A program made the translations under genes and the position numbers. A DNA stretch of 47,209 nucleotides from NCBI GenBank assembly GCA_016867335.1, contig VGJU01000006.1, positions 1-47,209 of the forward strand, read 5' to 3'. The notes beneath the pieces were generated by a model. The model searched no databases. It was not told the origin of the DNA and was given only the letters and a program-made list of their open reading frames with translations. How positions within the stretch are numbered: the first letter of the stretch is position 1; every line of letters begins with the position of its first letter. The stretch comes from Candidatus Zixiibacteriota bacterium. GTDB taxonomy: Bacteria; JAAXHH01. This document shows positions 33,776 to 41,911 of this stretch, one piece after another.

Positions 33776-35032
33776 ATGAAATTCCCTAAGTTCGTCCGCA
33801 TCCGCCAGCGTTTTGATGCTCCCGTCATTCGGGATATTCCGGCGACGACCGAGGCCGAGGTAGGCCGCATGATCGAAGAGACCGGTTTGCGTCCGGGTGC
33901 TTCTGTAGCGGTGGCCGCCGGTAGCCGGGGCATCGTAAACATCGGGACGATTGTAAAACATACCGTGGCGGCGTTTCAAAAAGCGCAGATGCGGCCTTTT
34001 GTCGTCCCTGCGATGGGAAGTCACGGGGGAGCGACCTCCGAGGGGCAACGCCGCATTTTGGAACATTACGGCATCCAAGAGGCGGAGATCGGATGTCCGG
34101 TATATTCGGATATAGAGCCGGAGCATATCGCCGAAACACCGGACGGGCTTCCTGTATACGTGGATCGGAACGCGCTGCGCGCCGATCATATCGTGGTCGT
34201 AAACCGTATCAAGCCGCATACCGACTTCGAGGGTAATATAGGCAGTGGTCTCATGAAAATGATGGCGATAGGTTTGGGTAAACAAAAGGGAGCAAGCTAC
34301 TATCATGCCGCTGTGTTCCAGTACGGTTTCGAGCGTATGATCACCTCGGTGGCGCGTGTGGTGATGGAAAAAACGCCGATCGCCTTTGGCATCGGGATCA
34401 TCGAGAACGCCTACGATGAAACCGCGCACATCGTGGGGATTCCGAAAGCCGACCTTGAACGCAAGGAACGCGAGTGGTTCGGGGAGGCAAAGCGGCTCAT
34501 GGCAAAACTTCCCTTTGACGAGTTGGACGTGCTGATCGTAGACGAGATGGGCAAGAACATCAGCGGGACCGGCATGGACACCAACATCATCGGACGACGG
34601 ATGCAGGATTTCGAGGCCGAGCCGGTTTCTCCGAAAATTTTACGGATCGTGGTGCGAGGGCTTACCGAAGAGAGCGAAGGCAACGCCACGGGCGTAGGAT
34701 TGGCCGACTTTACCACACGACGTCTGGTCGATCAGATCAACCATCGGTATACGTATATCAACTCGATTACGGGTATGGGGCCGCAAAAATCCCGTATCCC
34801 GATTTTTTTTGATACCGATCGAGAAGTGCTCGAAGCGGCTTTTTCGACGATCGGTATGATTCCGGCGGCGCACAGCCGCGCGGTGCATATCCGGAATACG
34901 CTTCATATCGGCGAGGTGGCGATATCGGAAAAACTTCTTGAGGCCGCTGCCGATCGGGACGATATAGAGGTGCTGGGTAAAACGGAAGATCTTGTTTTTG
35001 ACGACACCGGTGGACTGGCACCCGTTTTCTGA
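33776..35032 (+). CDS. LarA-like (DUF2088) nickel-pincer racemase/epimerase family protein
   Basis: A 418-residue homologue of lactate racemase LarA. The N-terminal DUF2088 domain includes AAGSRGIVNIG, the PAMGSHGGATSEGQ segment typical of the family and NRIKPHTDF. LarA enzymes use a nickel-pincer nucleotide to racemise lactate or related 2-hydroxyacids. No cofactor-synthesis genes (LarB, LarC, LarE) are in the window, and many homologues act on other hydroxyacids. The ATG has a GGGGG purine run 7 nt upstream. Placement after a hydroxyacid oxidase fits a lactate-type pathway. Confidence 0.82.
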   Translation: MKFPKFVRIRQRFDAPVIRDIPATTEAEVGRMIEETGLRPGASVAVAAGSRGIVNIGTIVKHTVAAFQKAQMRPFVVPAMGSHGGATSEGQRRILEHYGIQEAEIGCPVYSDIEPEHIAETPDGLPVYVDRNALRADHIVVVNRIKPHTDFEGNIGSGLMKMMAIGLGKQKGASYYHAAVFQYGFERMITSVARVVMEKTPIAFGIGIIENAYDETAHIVGIPKADLERKEREWFGEAKRLMAKLPFDELDVLIVDEMGKNISGTGMDTNIIGRRMQDFEAEPVSPKILRIVVRGLTEESEGNATGVGLADFTTRRLVDQINHRYTYINSITGMGPQKSRIPIFFDTDREVLEAAFSTIGMIPAAHSRAVHIRNTLHIGEVAISEKLLEAAADRDDIEVLGKTEDLVFDDTGGLAPVF

Positions 35033-35165
35033 TCCGACAAATGGAGTTGCGGTACCGATTTTGGATTGCGAAGATCAACCCTCTTGAATATCGGCGATCA
35101 GACGATAGGATATACGGTTTTCAGGATGGGAACGGGTATAAAATTCGCCGATGTGGATAAAAGTA

Positions 35166-35194
35166 TTGACAAGGATGGCTCGTTCGGGTATATT
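35166..35194 (+). promoter_or_regulatory. Promoter of the microcompartment shell genes
   Basis: TTGACA (35166-35171) and TATATT (35189-35194) are 17 nt apart, leaving an untranslated leader of about 100 nt before the first shell gene. The leader contains a GCGTCT/AGACGC hairpin near 35237-35266. The shell genes therefore do not depend only on transcription from the LarA-like gene. Confidence 0.7.
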
Positions 35195-35301
35195 GTGGGG
35201 CTGTTTTTAGTGGTTCCGGGATAAAAAACGGATCCTTGCAGCGTCTGTCGGGCGGCAAAAGCGGAGACGCGCCGGTCGCTGGCATCCATGGAGGTGGCGC
35301 T

Positions 35302-35577
35302 TTGGAAGCATTGGGATTAATCGAAACGAAAGGGTTGGTCGCTGCGATCGAGGCCGCCGATGCCATGGTCAAGGCTGCCAAGGTAAGTCTGATTGGCAAG
35401 GAAAAGATCGGCGGGGGGTATGTCACCGTGATGGTGCGGGGCGATGTGGGCGCGGTCAAGGCGGCGACGGATGCCGGCGCGGCGGCGGCGGCGCGGGTAG
35501 GAGAAGTCGTTTCGGTGCATGTCATTCCAAGACCTCATGCGGACGTGGAATCGATTCTTCCCATCTCCGTTGCATGA
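35302..35577 (+). CDS. BMC-H shell protein (PduA/EutM/CcmK type), TTG start
   Basis: A 91-residue single BMC domain with the canonical opening [19 protein letters not shown], the pore-facing KIGGGYV region, [14 protein letters not shown] and [12 protein letters not shown]. It forms hexamers tiling the facets of a bacterial microcompartment. The start is the TTG at 35302: GGAGGT lies at correct spacing, and starting there gives exactly the normal family N-terminus. An in-frame upstream start would add a non-conserved extension. It overlaps the second shell gene's frame region closely. Confidence 0.9.
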   Translation: MEALGLIETKGLVAAIEAADAMVKAAKVSLIGKEKIGGGYVTVMVRGDVGAVKAATDAGAAAAARVGEVVSVHVIPRPHADVESILPISVA

Positions 35578-35600
35578 CAACGCTCCACAGGCAGGGTAAT

Positions 35601-36092
35601 ATGTCGGATGCGATCGGGATGATCGAGACGCGCGGGTTGGTAGGGGCCATAACAGCCTCGGACGCCGCGCTGAAAACCGCCGATGTGGCGCTCAAAGGCA
35701 CGGAACGGGTGGATCCGGCGCTGGTAACGGTAACGGTAACCGGCGAGGTAGCGGCGGTACGCGCGGCGGTGGACGCCGGCGCGGCGGCAGCCGAAAAGAT
35801 AGGCGAACTGATTGCTTCTCACGTCATTGCACGCCCTCACCCGGAAGTCGATCCTCTCTTCGGTTCTGCGCCGTCTGGTTCTTTTCCTGCCGAAAAACCC
35901 CAATCCCACGATACATCGTCTACCGGAAAAAATGTTCCCGATTTTTCGCGTCAGGATTTGGAAACCATGCCGGTTACGGAACTGCGACGCCTTGCCCGTC
36001 AAATAGCCGATGTGGGGTTGAGGGGCAGAGCCATTTCCGGAGCGACTCGTCAAGAACTCTTAAAGGTGTTGAGCCGTACCGCAAGGTCGTAA
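35601..36092 (+). CDS. BMC-H shell protein with C-terminal extension
   Basis: A 163-residue protein. Residues 1-85 are a BMC domain ([18 protein letters not shown] through [11 protein letters not shown]). A disordered Ser/Pro linker (86-115) leads to a helical tail (118-158) containing [11 protein letters not shown]-like residues and [10 protein letters not shown], resembling a Rho-N or SAP-type helical module or an encapsulation or scaffold peptide. ATG 35601 has AGGG upstream; an ATG at 35574 overlapping the previous stop is the alternative. The tail probably points to one face of the shell and binds cargo, another shell protein or nucleic acid; that role is inferred. Confidence 0.85.
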   Translation: MSDAIGMIETRGLVGAITASDAALKTADVALKGTERVDPALVTVTVTGEVAAVRAAVDAGAAAAEKIGELIASHVIARPHPEVDPLFGSAPSGSFPAEKPQSHDTSSTGKNVPDFSRQDLETMPVTELRRLARQIADVGLRGRAISGATRQELLKVLSRTARS

Positions 36093-36138
36093 AGAGGGCG
36101 TACGCGCTGAGACCACAAACAAGGAGTCGGGAAAAAGC

Positions 36139-36996
36139 GTGAGTATATCTGCGAGAAGAACGTATTACCGGGAAGAAAGGTCGTTGGATCAGTATTTGCT
36201 GGAAATCGGAGATGTTCCGCTTTTGACAGCCGAAGAGGAAATCGAACTCGCCCGAAGCATTCGTAAAGGGGACGAAAAAGCCCTCGAAAAACTGACACAG
36301 GCGAATCTGAGATTTGTAGTCAGCGTTGCCAAGCAGTACCAGCATCAGGGGCTTTTTCTTGCCGATCTGATCAACGAAGGCAATTTGGGACTCATCAAAG
36401 CCGCCAAGCGATTTGACGAAACCAAAGGGTTCAAATTTATCTCCTATGCGGTGTGGTGGATTCGTCAGGCCATCTTGCAGGCACTGGCTGAGCAGTCACG
36501 TATCGTACGCCTGCCGCTGAATCGAGTCGGAAAACTTCATAAGATCGGCCGCATATCGAGCGATCTCGAACAGGAATTCGGTCGAGAACCAAGCACGGAT
36601 GAAATCGCCGAAGAGATGTCGCTGAGTTCGGGTGAGGTCACCGATACGTTGCGAATGTCCAGCCGGCACCTGTCGCTCGACGCGCCTTTCAGTCCGGGAG
36701 AAGACAACCGCCTGCTCGATCTGATCGAAGACGAACTCCAAGTATCGCCCGACGAGGCGCTGATGGAAGATGCGCTCAAGAGCGATATTCTTCACGCGCT
36801 CAATTCTCTTACCGAGCGCGAGTCCGAGGTGATTTCGTTGTATTTCGGTCTAAACGAAGACCGATCTTATACGCTCGAGGAAATCGGCGCTCGGTTCGGA
36901 CTTACACGGGAGCGTGTGCGTCAAATCAAAGAGAAAGCGATACGCCGTCTTCGTCACGCTTCCCGAAGCCAGAGGCTACGTTCTTATATGAACTAA
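36139..36996 (+). CDS. rpoD: RNA polymerase sigma factor, RpoD/SigA type (Bacteroidota-like, no region 1.1)
   Basis: A 285-residue group 1-like sigma factor. Region 1.2 is [16 protein letters not shown], region 2 contains [20 protein letters not shown] and [13 protein letters not shown], and region 4.2 is [18 protein letters not shown]. Its short length and sequence resemble the primary sigma factor of Bacteroidota and relatives. GTG start, with AAGGAG 12 nt upstream. Only 46 nt separate it from the second shell gene and no terminator is visible there, so read-through from the microcompartment promoter is possible. Confidence 0.92.
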   Translation: MSISARRTYYREERSLDQYLLEIGDVPLLTAEEEIELARSIRKGDEKALEKLTQANLRFVVSVAKQYQHQGLFLADLINEGNLGLIKAAKRFDETKGFKFISYAVWWIRQAILQALAEQSRIVRLPLNRVGKLHKIGRISSDLEQEFGREPSTDEIAEEMSLSSGEVTDTLRMSSRHLSLDAPFSPGEDNRLLDLIEDELQVSPDEALMEDALKSDILHALNSLTERESEVISLYFGLNEDRSYTLEEIGARFGLTRERVRQIKEKAIRRLRHASRSQRLRSYMN

Positions 36997-37045
36997 AGAG
37001 CGGTCTTTGCATCGAAAAAAATTAAAAAAGAGATTCAAAAATCAG

Positions 37046-37074
37046 TTGACAAGGGTTTCCGTTTCCGGTATCCT
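37046..37074 (+). promoter_or_regulatory. Promoter of the structured leader and M23 gene
   Basis: TTGACA (37046-37051) and TATCCT (37069-37074) with 17-nt spacing, about 260 nt upstream of the M23 start. Transcription from here would produce the long leader described separately. Confidence 0.65.
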
Positions 37075-37082
37075 TGTATCGT

Positions 37083-37339
37083 CTTTTTCCCACGGTTCAA
37101 GCGGTCGTGCCGTATAACAAACCTGACCGCAGACTGTAAAATTCCTTAACTGAAGGTGTGCCAAGCGGTTTTGCTATCAGACCGCAAAGGGTCCGCCCCT
37201 ATTCTGGAGCATGATCACCCAGGCTCCGGGACGAACCCAGTCAAGGAATTTTTGTCTCGAAATCTTTCTAACATGTACACCATGTGCATACCGACTTAAC
37301 GGAGTGACTCCCAAGGTCGGCCCCCTGCGGGAGGTTAAA
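37083..37339 (+). ncRNA. Structured 5' leader or candidate cis-regulatory RNA before the M23 gene
   Basis: This untranslated stretch has a closing stem of 15 nt with one mismatch (37138-37152 with 37238-37252), an inner GCGGT/ACCGC hairpin (37165-37169 with 37181-37185) and GGAGC/GCTCC (37206-37210 with 37223-37227). Upstream, GCGGTC (37101-37106) can pair with GACCGC at 37125-37130 or with the second GACCGC at 37180-37185, giving mutually exclusive folds. More hairpins lie just before the ribosome site. No known riboswitch class was recognised. Known cell-wall-hydrolase leaders (ydaO, c-di-AMP) are a reasonable comparison but the conserved strings are not evident. Confidence 0.5.
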
Positions 37340-38242
37340 ATGGCCCTGCGCAAGCGACTGACACTTGTCCTGATTCCTCATAGCCACGCCCCTGTAAGGG
37401 AATTCGGATCGCTTGCGTTAATTTGCGGCGTTCTGCTGATCATGCTGACGGGTTACGGCATATTTGGCCACGCCGTTCCATACGCCCGGTCGCTGTGGGC
37501 GTCCCAAAATGGTACGGGGAACAGTGCCGGAAATCGGCCCTTGAGCCTCCAACTCGAAGAAATGAAAACATTGGTCGCCACCCTTAGAGCACAGATGGGC
37601 GAAATGGTCGAACGCGAACAGGCGGCCCGGCTGGCCGTCGGTCTGCCTCACATCGACCTGGATGTGCGCAAGGTAGGCGTCGGCGGTCCTGAGACGCCCG
37701 GATCAAAGGCTCCTGCCGGTACCGTCGGCCAAGTCCAAGCCGATCTCGAACAGTTGCTCCGCGAAGCCAAACTTCAAAATGCCAGCCTTCAATCCATTAT
37801 TCGAAAAGCACAGGCGGACAAGACCTACTGGCGACATATCCCCACAGTCCGTCCAGTAGAAGGAACCACAACCAGTACGTTTGGCATGAGAAGCGACCCC
37901 TTTACCGGTCTGCGCCGCATGCACGCCGGCTACGATATTGCCGCTCGGCCCGGTGAAAAAGTGCGAGCGACAGCCGATGGCGTAATCGTCAACATCGGTA
38001 TGGATGTAAACTACGGACGCTTTATCGAAATTGACCACCGTAACGGGTATATGACCCGTTACGGCCACCTGTCCAAAGTCATCGGAACGACGGGCGCGCG
38101 CACAAGCCGGGGCGATATCATCGGCCACGTCGGCAACTCCGGACGCGCCAGCGGGTATCATCTCCACTACGAGGTCCACCGTAATGGTCGTATCGTCGAC
38201 CCGGCAGCCTACTTCTTCCCGGAAAACGAAATCGTAGACTGA
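37340..38242 (+). CDS. M23 (LytM/lysostaphin-like) peptidoglycan endopeptidase, membrane-anchored
   Basis: A 300-residue protein. An N-terminal cytoplasmic segment (MALRKRLTLVLIPHSH) is followed by one membrane helix (about 24-43), a coiled coil (about 65-85 and 130-155) and a C-terminal M23 domain with the zinc-binding HAGYDIAA, GYMTRYGHLS and HLHYEVH motifs. It would cut murein cross-links in the periplasm. ATG 37340 has GGGAGG seven bases upstream, favoured over an upstream frame extension through the leader. Confidence 0.9.
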   Translation: MALRKRLTLVLIPHSHAPVREFGSLALICGVLLIMLTGYGIFGHAVPYARSLWASQNGTGNSAGNRPLSLQLEEMKTLVATLRAQMGEMVEREQAARLAVGLPHIDLDVRKVGVGGPETPGSKAPAGTVGQVQADLEQLLREAKLQNASLQSIIRKAQADKTYWRHIPTVRPVEGTTTSTFGMRSDPFTGLRRMHAGYDIAARPGEKVRATADGVIVNIGMDVNYGRFIEIDHRNGYMTRYGHLSKVIGTTGARTSRGDIIGHVGNSGRASGYHLHYEVHRNGRIVDPAAYFFPENEIVD

Positions 38243-38261
38243 ACCTGCTCCAACCGCATAC

Positions 38262-38309
38262 AAAATAAAAACGCCGGAGTTTTCACTTTCACTCCGGCGT
38301 TTTTATTTT
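38262..38309. terminator. Bidirectional rho-independent terminator
   Basis: A perfect 19-bp stem (38262-38280 with 38291-38309) around a 10-nt loop, with A-tract and T-tract ends, between the convergent M23 and asparaginase genes. Confidence 0.93.
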
Positions 38310-38358
38310 CTTCTTATCCCTGTCTTGCTATAATCCAACACTCAAAATTACCAATGGG

Positions 38359-39369
38359 TTACCCGACTTTCTCCAACGCAAAATCCACCTCTATCCGTCC
38401 TACCGTTTCTCCTCGCGTATTGAGCACTTCCGGAAACCCGGCATAGCTTTCCAGATTTTTCAGCGCAGTTCCGGAAAGTACATCGAGTTTACGCAGGACG
38501 GCCATCGTCACGGCCGGCGCATAGGTATAGTCGGCGTTTTCGATTTTGACGGCGATACCGATACCGCGTCCGGGCAACCCGACACACTGAAGCGCTGCGG
38601 CTCCGGATTTGCATACCACGCTACCGCCGGCCTCGCGCATGAGGTCCGTATCAAATCGGCGCGTACCCGCTACCATGTGCGGATGGCGCATCATGGCGTT
38701 TCCGAGCCGAGTCAATGCTTCGGACCGCGAATCTGAAAGCCCATCCGGTTGCGCCAATAGAGCAAAAGCGCGTGCCATACCCCGGATGGGTTTGGCAAAC
38801 ACCGGAACGCCGCAGCCATCCACCCCGATACGGATTTCCGAAACGGGACAGCCCGACAACTCGCTCAAGTTCTTCAGGATTTTCTGTTGAAGCGGGTGGG
38901 CCGGATCTCTATAGGTGGCGGTCGGCCAACCCAGGTGTCGGCTGCCGGCCAGCATACCCGAATGTTTGCCTGAACAGTTGCTGTAAACCCGGGTTGGCTC
39001 CTGATCGGCTGCCAACGTTTGTCGCGTAAAAGACCGATCCACCTCATGCGTCCCGCACTGCAAATCTTCTTCGGTCAACCCCGCTTTGCCCAAGATCGAA
39101 CGCACCGCGTCCGTATGAAAATCTTCCGCGTTGTGGGAAGCACAGGAGACGGCCAGTTCCGGCTCGCTAAGCCCGAATGCGTCGGCAGCGCCCGACTCCA
39201 CCAACGGCAGTGCCTGCAACGGTTTTGAAGACGACCGCCAGTAGGTAAGATAGGACGGATCGCCAAGGCTGTAGAGCAGACGTCCTTGCGTATCGACCAC
39301 GGCGATGTGGGCGCGATATATCGCTTCTACTATGTCTCCGCGGTAAGCGCGGACGGCTGCATTATTCAT
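38359..39369 (-). CDS. Asparaginase (Asparaginase_II, Rhizobium-etli-type)
   Basis: A 336-residue protein of the Asparaginase_II family, seen in the segments YWRSSSKPLQALPL, SCASHNAEDFHTDA, NCSGKHSGMLA and GVDGCGVPVFA. These match the R. etli-type L-asparaginase group rather than the E. coli AnsA/AnsB fold. It hydrolyses L-asparagine to aspartate and ammonia. The ATG at 39369 follows GGGGAAGAG. It lies downstream of the aminotransferase gene on the same strand, 77 nt apart. Confidence 0.87.
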   Translation of the reverse strand: MNNAAVRAYRGDIVEAIYRAHIAVVDTQGRLLYSLGDPSYLTYWRSSSKPLQALPLVESGAADAFGLSEPELAVSCASHNAEDFHTDAVRSILGKAGLTEEDLQCGTHEVDRSFTRQTLAADQEPTRVYSNCSGKHSGMLAGSRHLGWPTATYRDPAHPLQQKILKNLSELSGCPVSEIRIGVDGCGVPVFAKPIRGMARAFALLAQPDGLSDSRSEALTRLGNAMMRHPHMVAGTRRFDTDLMREAGGSVVCKSGAAALQCVGLPGRGIGIAVKIENADYTYAPAVTMAVLRKLDVLSGTALKNLESYAGFPEVLNTRGETVGRIEVDFALEKVG

Positions 39370-39446
39370 ACTCTTCCCCATAGGCAAGCGTCATCCCGTA
39401 GCATTCCGGCACGAGGGTTTGGTAGACCGCGAACGGGCTACCTCGG

Positions 39447-40772
39447 TTACGATTTGCATTCGGACAACGCCGCCTCGAAAATGTGGATGGCAAGATCAAT
39501 CTCGGCCGGCTCGATGATCAGCGGCGGCATAAACCGTATCGTGCTTTTGCCGCAAGTGAGGATCAACATCCCTTTTTGAAAACATCTTTCGATGACCCGC
39601 TGGGTCAAGTCGGGATCGGGGCGTCGTTCGTCGCGCACCAATTCGACGCCCACCATAAGCCCTTTGCCACGTACGTCGCCGATACAGGCATGCCGGCTCA
39701 TCAGCGTTTTCAGACCGGCCATGAGCCGTTCACCCATCTGTTTGGCATTGTCCATATATCGGTTTTGTACGAGCCGTATCGTCGCCAGCGCCGCCGCACA
39801 GGAAACGGGATTTCCGCCAAAGGTGCTGGCATGGGCGCCGGGCGGCCACGTCATCAGGTCTTGTCGCGCAAGGGTCACACCGAGCGGCATGCCGGAGGCA
39901 ATGCCTTTGGCTACCGCCACGATATCCGGCGAAACACCCCAGTGCTCAATGGCGAACATCGTACCGGTCCGCCCTATACCGCATTGCACTTCATCGGCGA
40001 TAAGCAGAATGCCGTGCCGGTCCGCTACTTCCTTGAGCGCCTGATGATATTCCGGTGGCGGGACGACATACCCGCCTTCACCCTGTATGGGTTCCACCAA
40101 GATCGCCGCCACCTCTTCGGGTGACGTTTCATACCGGAACAACGTATCTTCGATAAAAGATACGCAGGCATACTTACAGGAAGGATAGACAAGATTATAT
40201 GCACAATGATAACAGTTGGCGTAGGGGATATGTAGGACACCGGGGACCAGCGGAGCAAAGCCTTTGCGGTGAATCGGCTTGCTGGCGGTCAGCGAAAGCG
40301 CGCCGAGCGTGCGTCCGTGAAACCCGCCGTAAAACGCGATGATCTTTTGCCGTCCGGTAGCGTAACGCGCTAACTTGAAAGCGCACTCTATGGCTTCCGC
40401 TCCGGAGTTGGAGAAAAACACCCGCCGAGGACCGCCGCCGGGAGCCAATCGGGCAAGCGTCTCCGCCAGTTCGATCTGCGCGGGATAATAAAAGTCCGTC
40501 CCAGACATGTGGATGAGTTTTTCGGCCTGATCTCGAATCGCTTGAACGACTTCCGGGTGGCAGTGTCCCGTGGAACACACGGCCAATCCGGCACTGCAAT
40601 CGAGATACCGATTTCCGTCCACATCCCATACCCATACGCCTTCTCCGCGTTCCACCACGCAGGGATACGGACGGGTATACGACGGTGAGATGTACCGGTC
40701 GTCGCGGTGTATCCACGACTGCGCTTGAGGTCCCGGTGGGGGGGCGATGATTTGGGGAGAAGTGTAAGACAT
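39447..40772 (-). CDS. Class III aminotransferase (acetylornithine/4-aminobutyrate family)
   Basis: A 441-residue PLP-dependent aminotransferase. The PLP-binding segment FFSNSGAEAIECAFKLAR, the catalytic-site ADEVQCGIGRTG and the Schiff-base Lys in VAVAKGIASGMP appear in order. The closest family forms act on 4-aminobutyrate, acetylornithine or related amines. Between the two is an uncommon Cys-rich insert (YANCYHCAYNLVYPSCKYAC) with a possible metal-binding role. ATG 40772 was chosen at the conserved N-terminus. Confidence 0.88.
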   Translation of the reverse strand: MSYTSPQIIAPPPGPQAQSWIHRDDRYISPSYTRPYPCVVERGEGVWVWDVDGNRYLDCSAGLAVCSTGHCHPEVVQAIRDQAEKLIHMSGTDFYYPAQIELAETLARLAPGGGPRRVFFSNSGAEAIECAFKLARYATGRQKIIAFYGGFHGRTLGALSLTASKPIHRKGFAPLVPGVLHIPYANCYHCAYNLVYPSCKYACVSFIEDTLFRYETSPEEVAAILVEPIQGEGGYVVPPPEYHQALKEVADRHGILLIADEVQCGIGRTGTMFAIEHWGVSPDIVAVAKGIASGMPLGVTLARQDLMTWPPGAHASTFGGNPVSCAAALATIRLVQNRYMDNAKQMGERLMAGLKTLMSRHACIGDVRGKGLMVGVELVRDERRPDPDLTQRVIERCFQKGMLILTCGKSTIRFMPPLIIEPAEIDLAIHIFEAALSECKS

Positions 40773-40806
40773 GGCAGGGCCTTTCGTCCAAAGCACGACA
40801 AACCAA

Positions 40807-40834
40807 AGTATCAACGTCGAAGGTGGTCTGTCAA
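40807..40834 (-). promoter_or_regulatory. Promoter of the aminotransferase gene
   Basis: On the minus strand TTGACA (40829-40834) and GATACT (40807-40812) are 16 nt apart, about 35 nt before the start. It lies just downstream of the terminator of the HTH-receiver gene. Confidence 0.6.
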
Positions 40835-40842
40835 GCCGTGCT

Positions 40843-40885
40843 GCAAACAAAAGACCGGTTACGCCAGTGTCGCGCGTAACCGGTC
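40843..40885 (-). terminator. Rho-independent terminator of the HTH-receiver gene
   Basis: A perfect 12-bp stem (40853-40864 with 40874-40885) with a 9-nt loop, followed on the minus strand by TTTTGTTT. Confidence 0.85.
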
Positions 40886-40910
40886 CGAAAAGCAAGGTCG
40901 GTTATTCGAA

Positions 40911-41507
40911 TTACCGAACCGTACGTCGACGCGACTTGCGTGATTCGAACAACTTGTTCATACGCTCCTGAAGCACTTCGAGTTTGAACGGTTTGGCCAT
41001 CACGTCGTCGGCGCCGGCGGCCTTGATTTTTTCCGTGTTGCCGTCTTCCGGGTGGCCGGTAATCGCCAGTATTTCGATGTGATTCGTATCCTTGGATGCC
41101 TTGATTTTCTGGCAGACCTCAAACCCGTTCATCATGGGCATCATCAAATCCAGAATCACCACATCCGGCTCGAAGGCCATGACCTGCACACCGGCCTCGT
41201 AACCGTCGGTCGCCGAGGCGCAGTCATAACCACCTATATTGGTAAAATAATCGACGATGCTGGAAACGAGCGTAGTATCGTCGTCTACGACAAGCAGTTT
41301 GGGTTTGCGTCGATACGGCCAGTCGTACGCCGGCATGCCGTAACGCGCCAGAAAGTCGTCAAACTCGTCCATCAGTATCCGATGATGCCCGCCGGGCGTT
41401 TCGAAGGCTGGCAACTTGCCTTGTCTGATCCAATTCTTTACCGTTTCGTAGGTTACCTCACAATGTTCGGCAACCGTGCCTGTCGTGATCGAAGTTCGTC
41501 TCTTCAT
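40911..41507 (-). CDS. Response regulator with N-terminal MerR/excisionase-type HTH
   Basis: A 198-residue protein. Residues 5-50 are an excisionase or MerR-like helix-turn-helix (EHCEVTYETVKNWIRQGKLP, then the beta-wing TPGGHHRI); residues 65-190 are a receiver with phosphoacceptor Asp in ILDLMMPMMNG and the late KPF motif. Output HTH before receiver is the reverse of the usual order. The gene is divergent from the exopolysaccharide cluster, which is its most likely target, and has its own terminator. Confidence 0.88.
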   Translation of the reverse strand: MKRRTSITTGTVAEHCEVTYETVKNWIRQGKLPAFETPGGHHRILMDEFDDFLARYGMPAYDWPYRRKPKLLVVDDDTTLVSSIVDYFTNIGGYDCASATDGYEAGVQVMAFEPDVVILDLMMPMMNGFEVCQKIKASKDTNHIEILAITGHPEDGNTEKIKAAGADDVMAKPFKLEVLQERMNKLFESRKSRRRTVR

Positions 41508-41699
41508 GATGTCGCCCCGCTCTTAAAAACCGTTTTTCATGGTGAAGGATTTACGACCGTATAGATCGGGAAAATCTCCGCAAGTGAGTCTTCATGTTTG
41601 TCGATTCGGTCATGGATATACATATACTACTATAACTTATAAAGATATAAATATCCCATTTTTGTCAAGAATCATGGTGAAATTTCTTTCTACGCCAAT

Positions 41700-41717
41700 A
41701 TATACACCATATACACC
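41700..41717. repeat. Tandem 9-bp direct repeat upstream of the HTH-receiver gene
   Basis: ATATACACC occurs twice back to back (41700-41708, 41709-41717) about 195 nt upstream of the regulator start. Such repeats are typical of protein-binding sites; the binding protein is unknown. Confidence 0.45.
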
Positions 41718-41754
41718 GATAACGAAACGAAATTCAAGAAAATTTTATTTAAAA

Positions 41755-41898
41755 AATGTTTAATAAAATCGGACCGGTCATATAGTGCCACCCTACGGAT
41801 CGTCGCCCGCTCCATCTTCCTGTGATAATGTTTAATAAAATCGGACCGGTCATATAGTGCCACCCTACGGATCGTCGCCCGCTCCATCTTCCTGTGAT
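41755..41898. repeat. Exact 72-bp tandem duplication
   Basis: Unit 1 is 41755-41826 and unit 2 is 41827-41898. The two copies are identical along their whole length. They are in the 585-nt, partly AT-rich region 41508-42092 between the regulator and the exopolysaccharide genes. The unit includes GGACCGGTC, a near-palindrome. The length is a multiple of three, so a minus-strand frame stays open across both copies, but no gene is supported there. Confidence 0.97.
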
Positions 41899-41911
41899 GG
41901 GGATTTCGACG

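Noticed and set aside
37083-37339. ydaO (c-di-AMP), tmRNA or 6S RNA identity for the M23 leader
   Set aside because: The conserved sequence blocks of these RNAs could not be found, so it is left as an unassigned structured leader.
41755-41898. Possible CRISPR repeat pair
   Set aside because: The two 72-bp units are wholly identical and directly adjacent; there are no differing spacers, and no cas gene is near.
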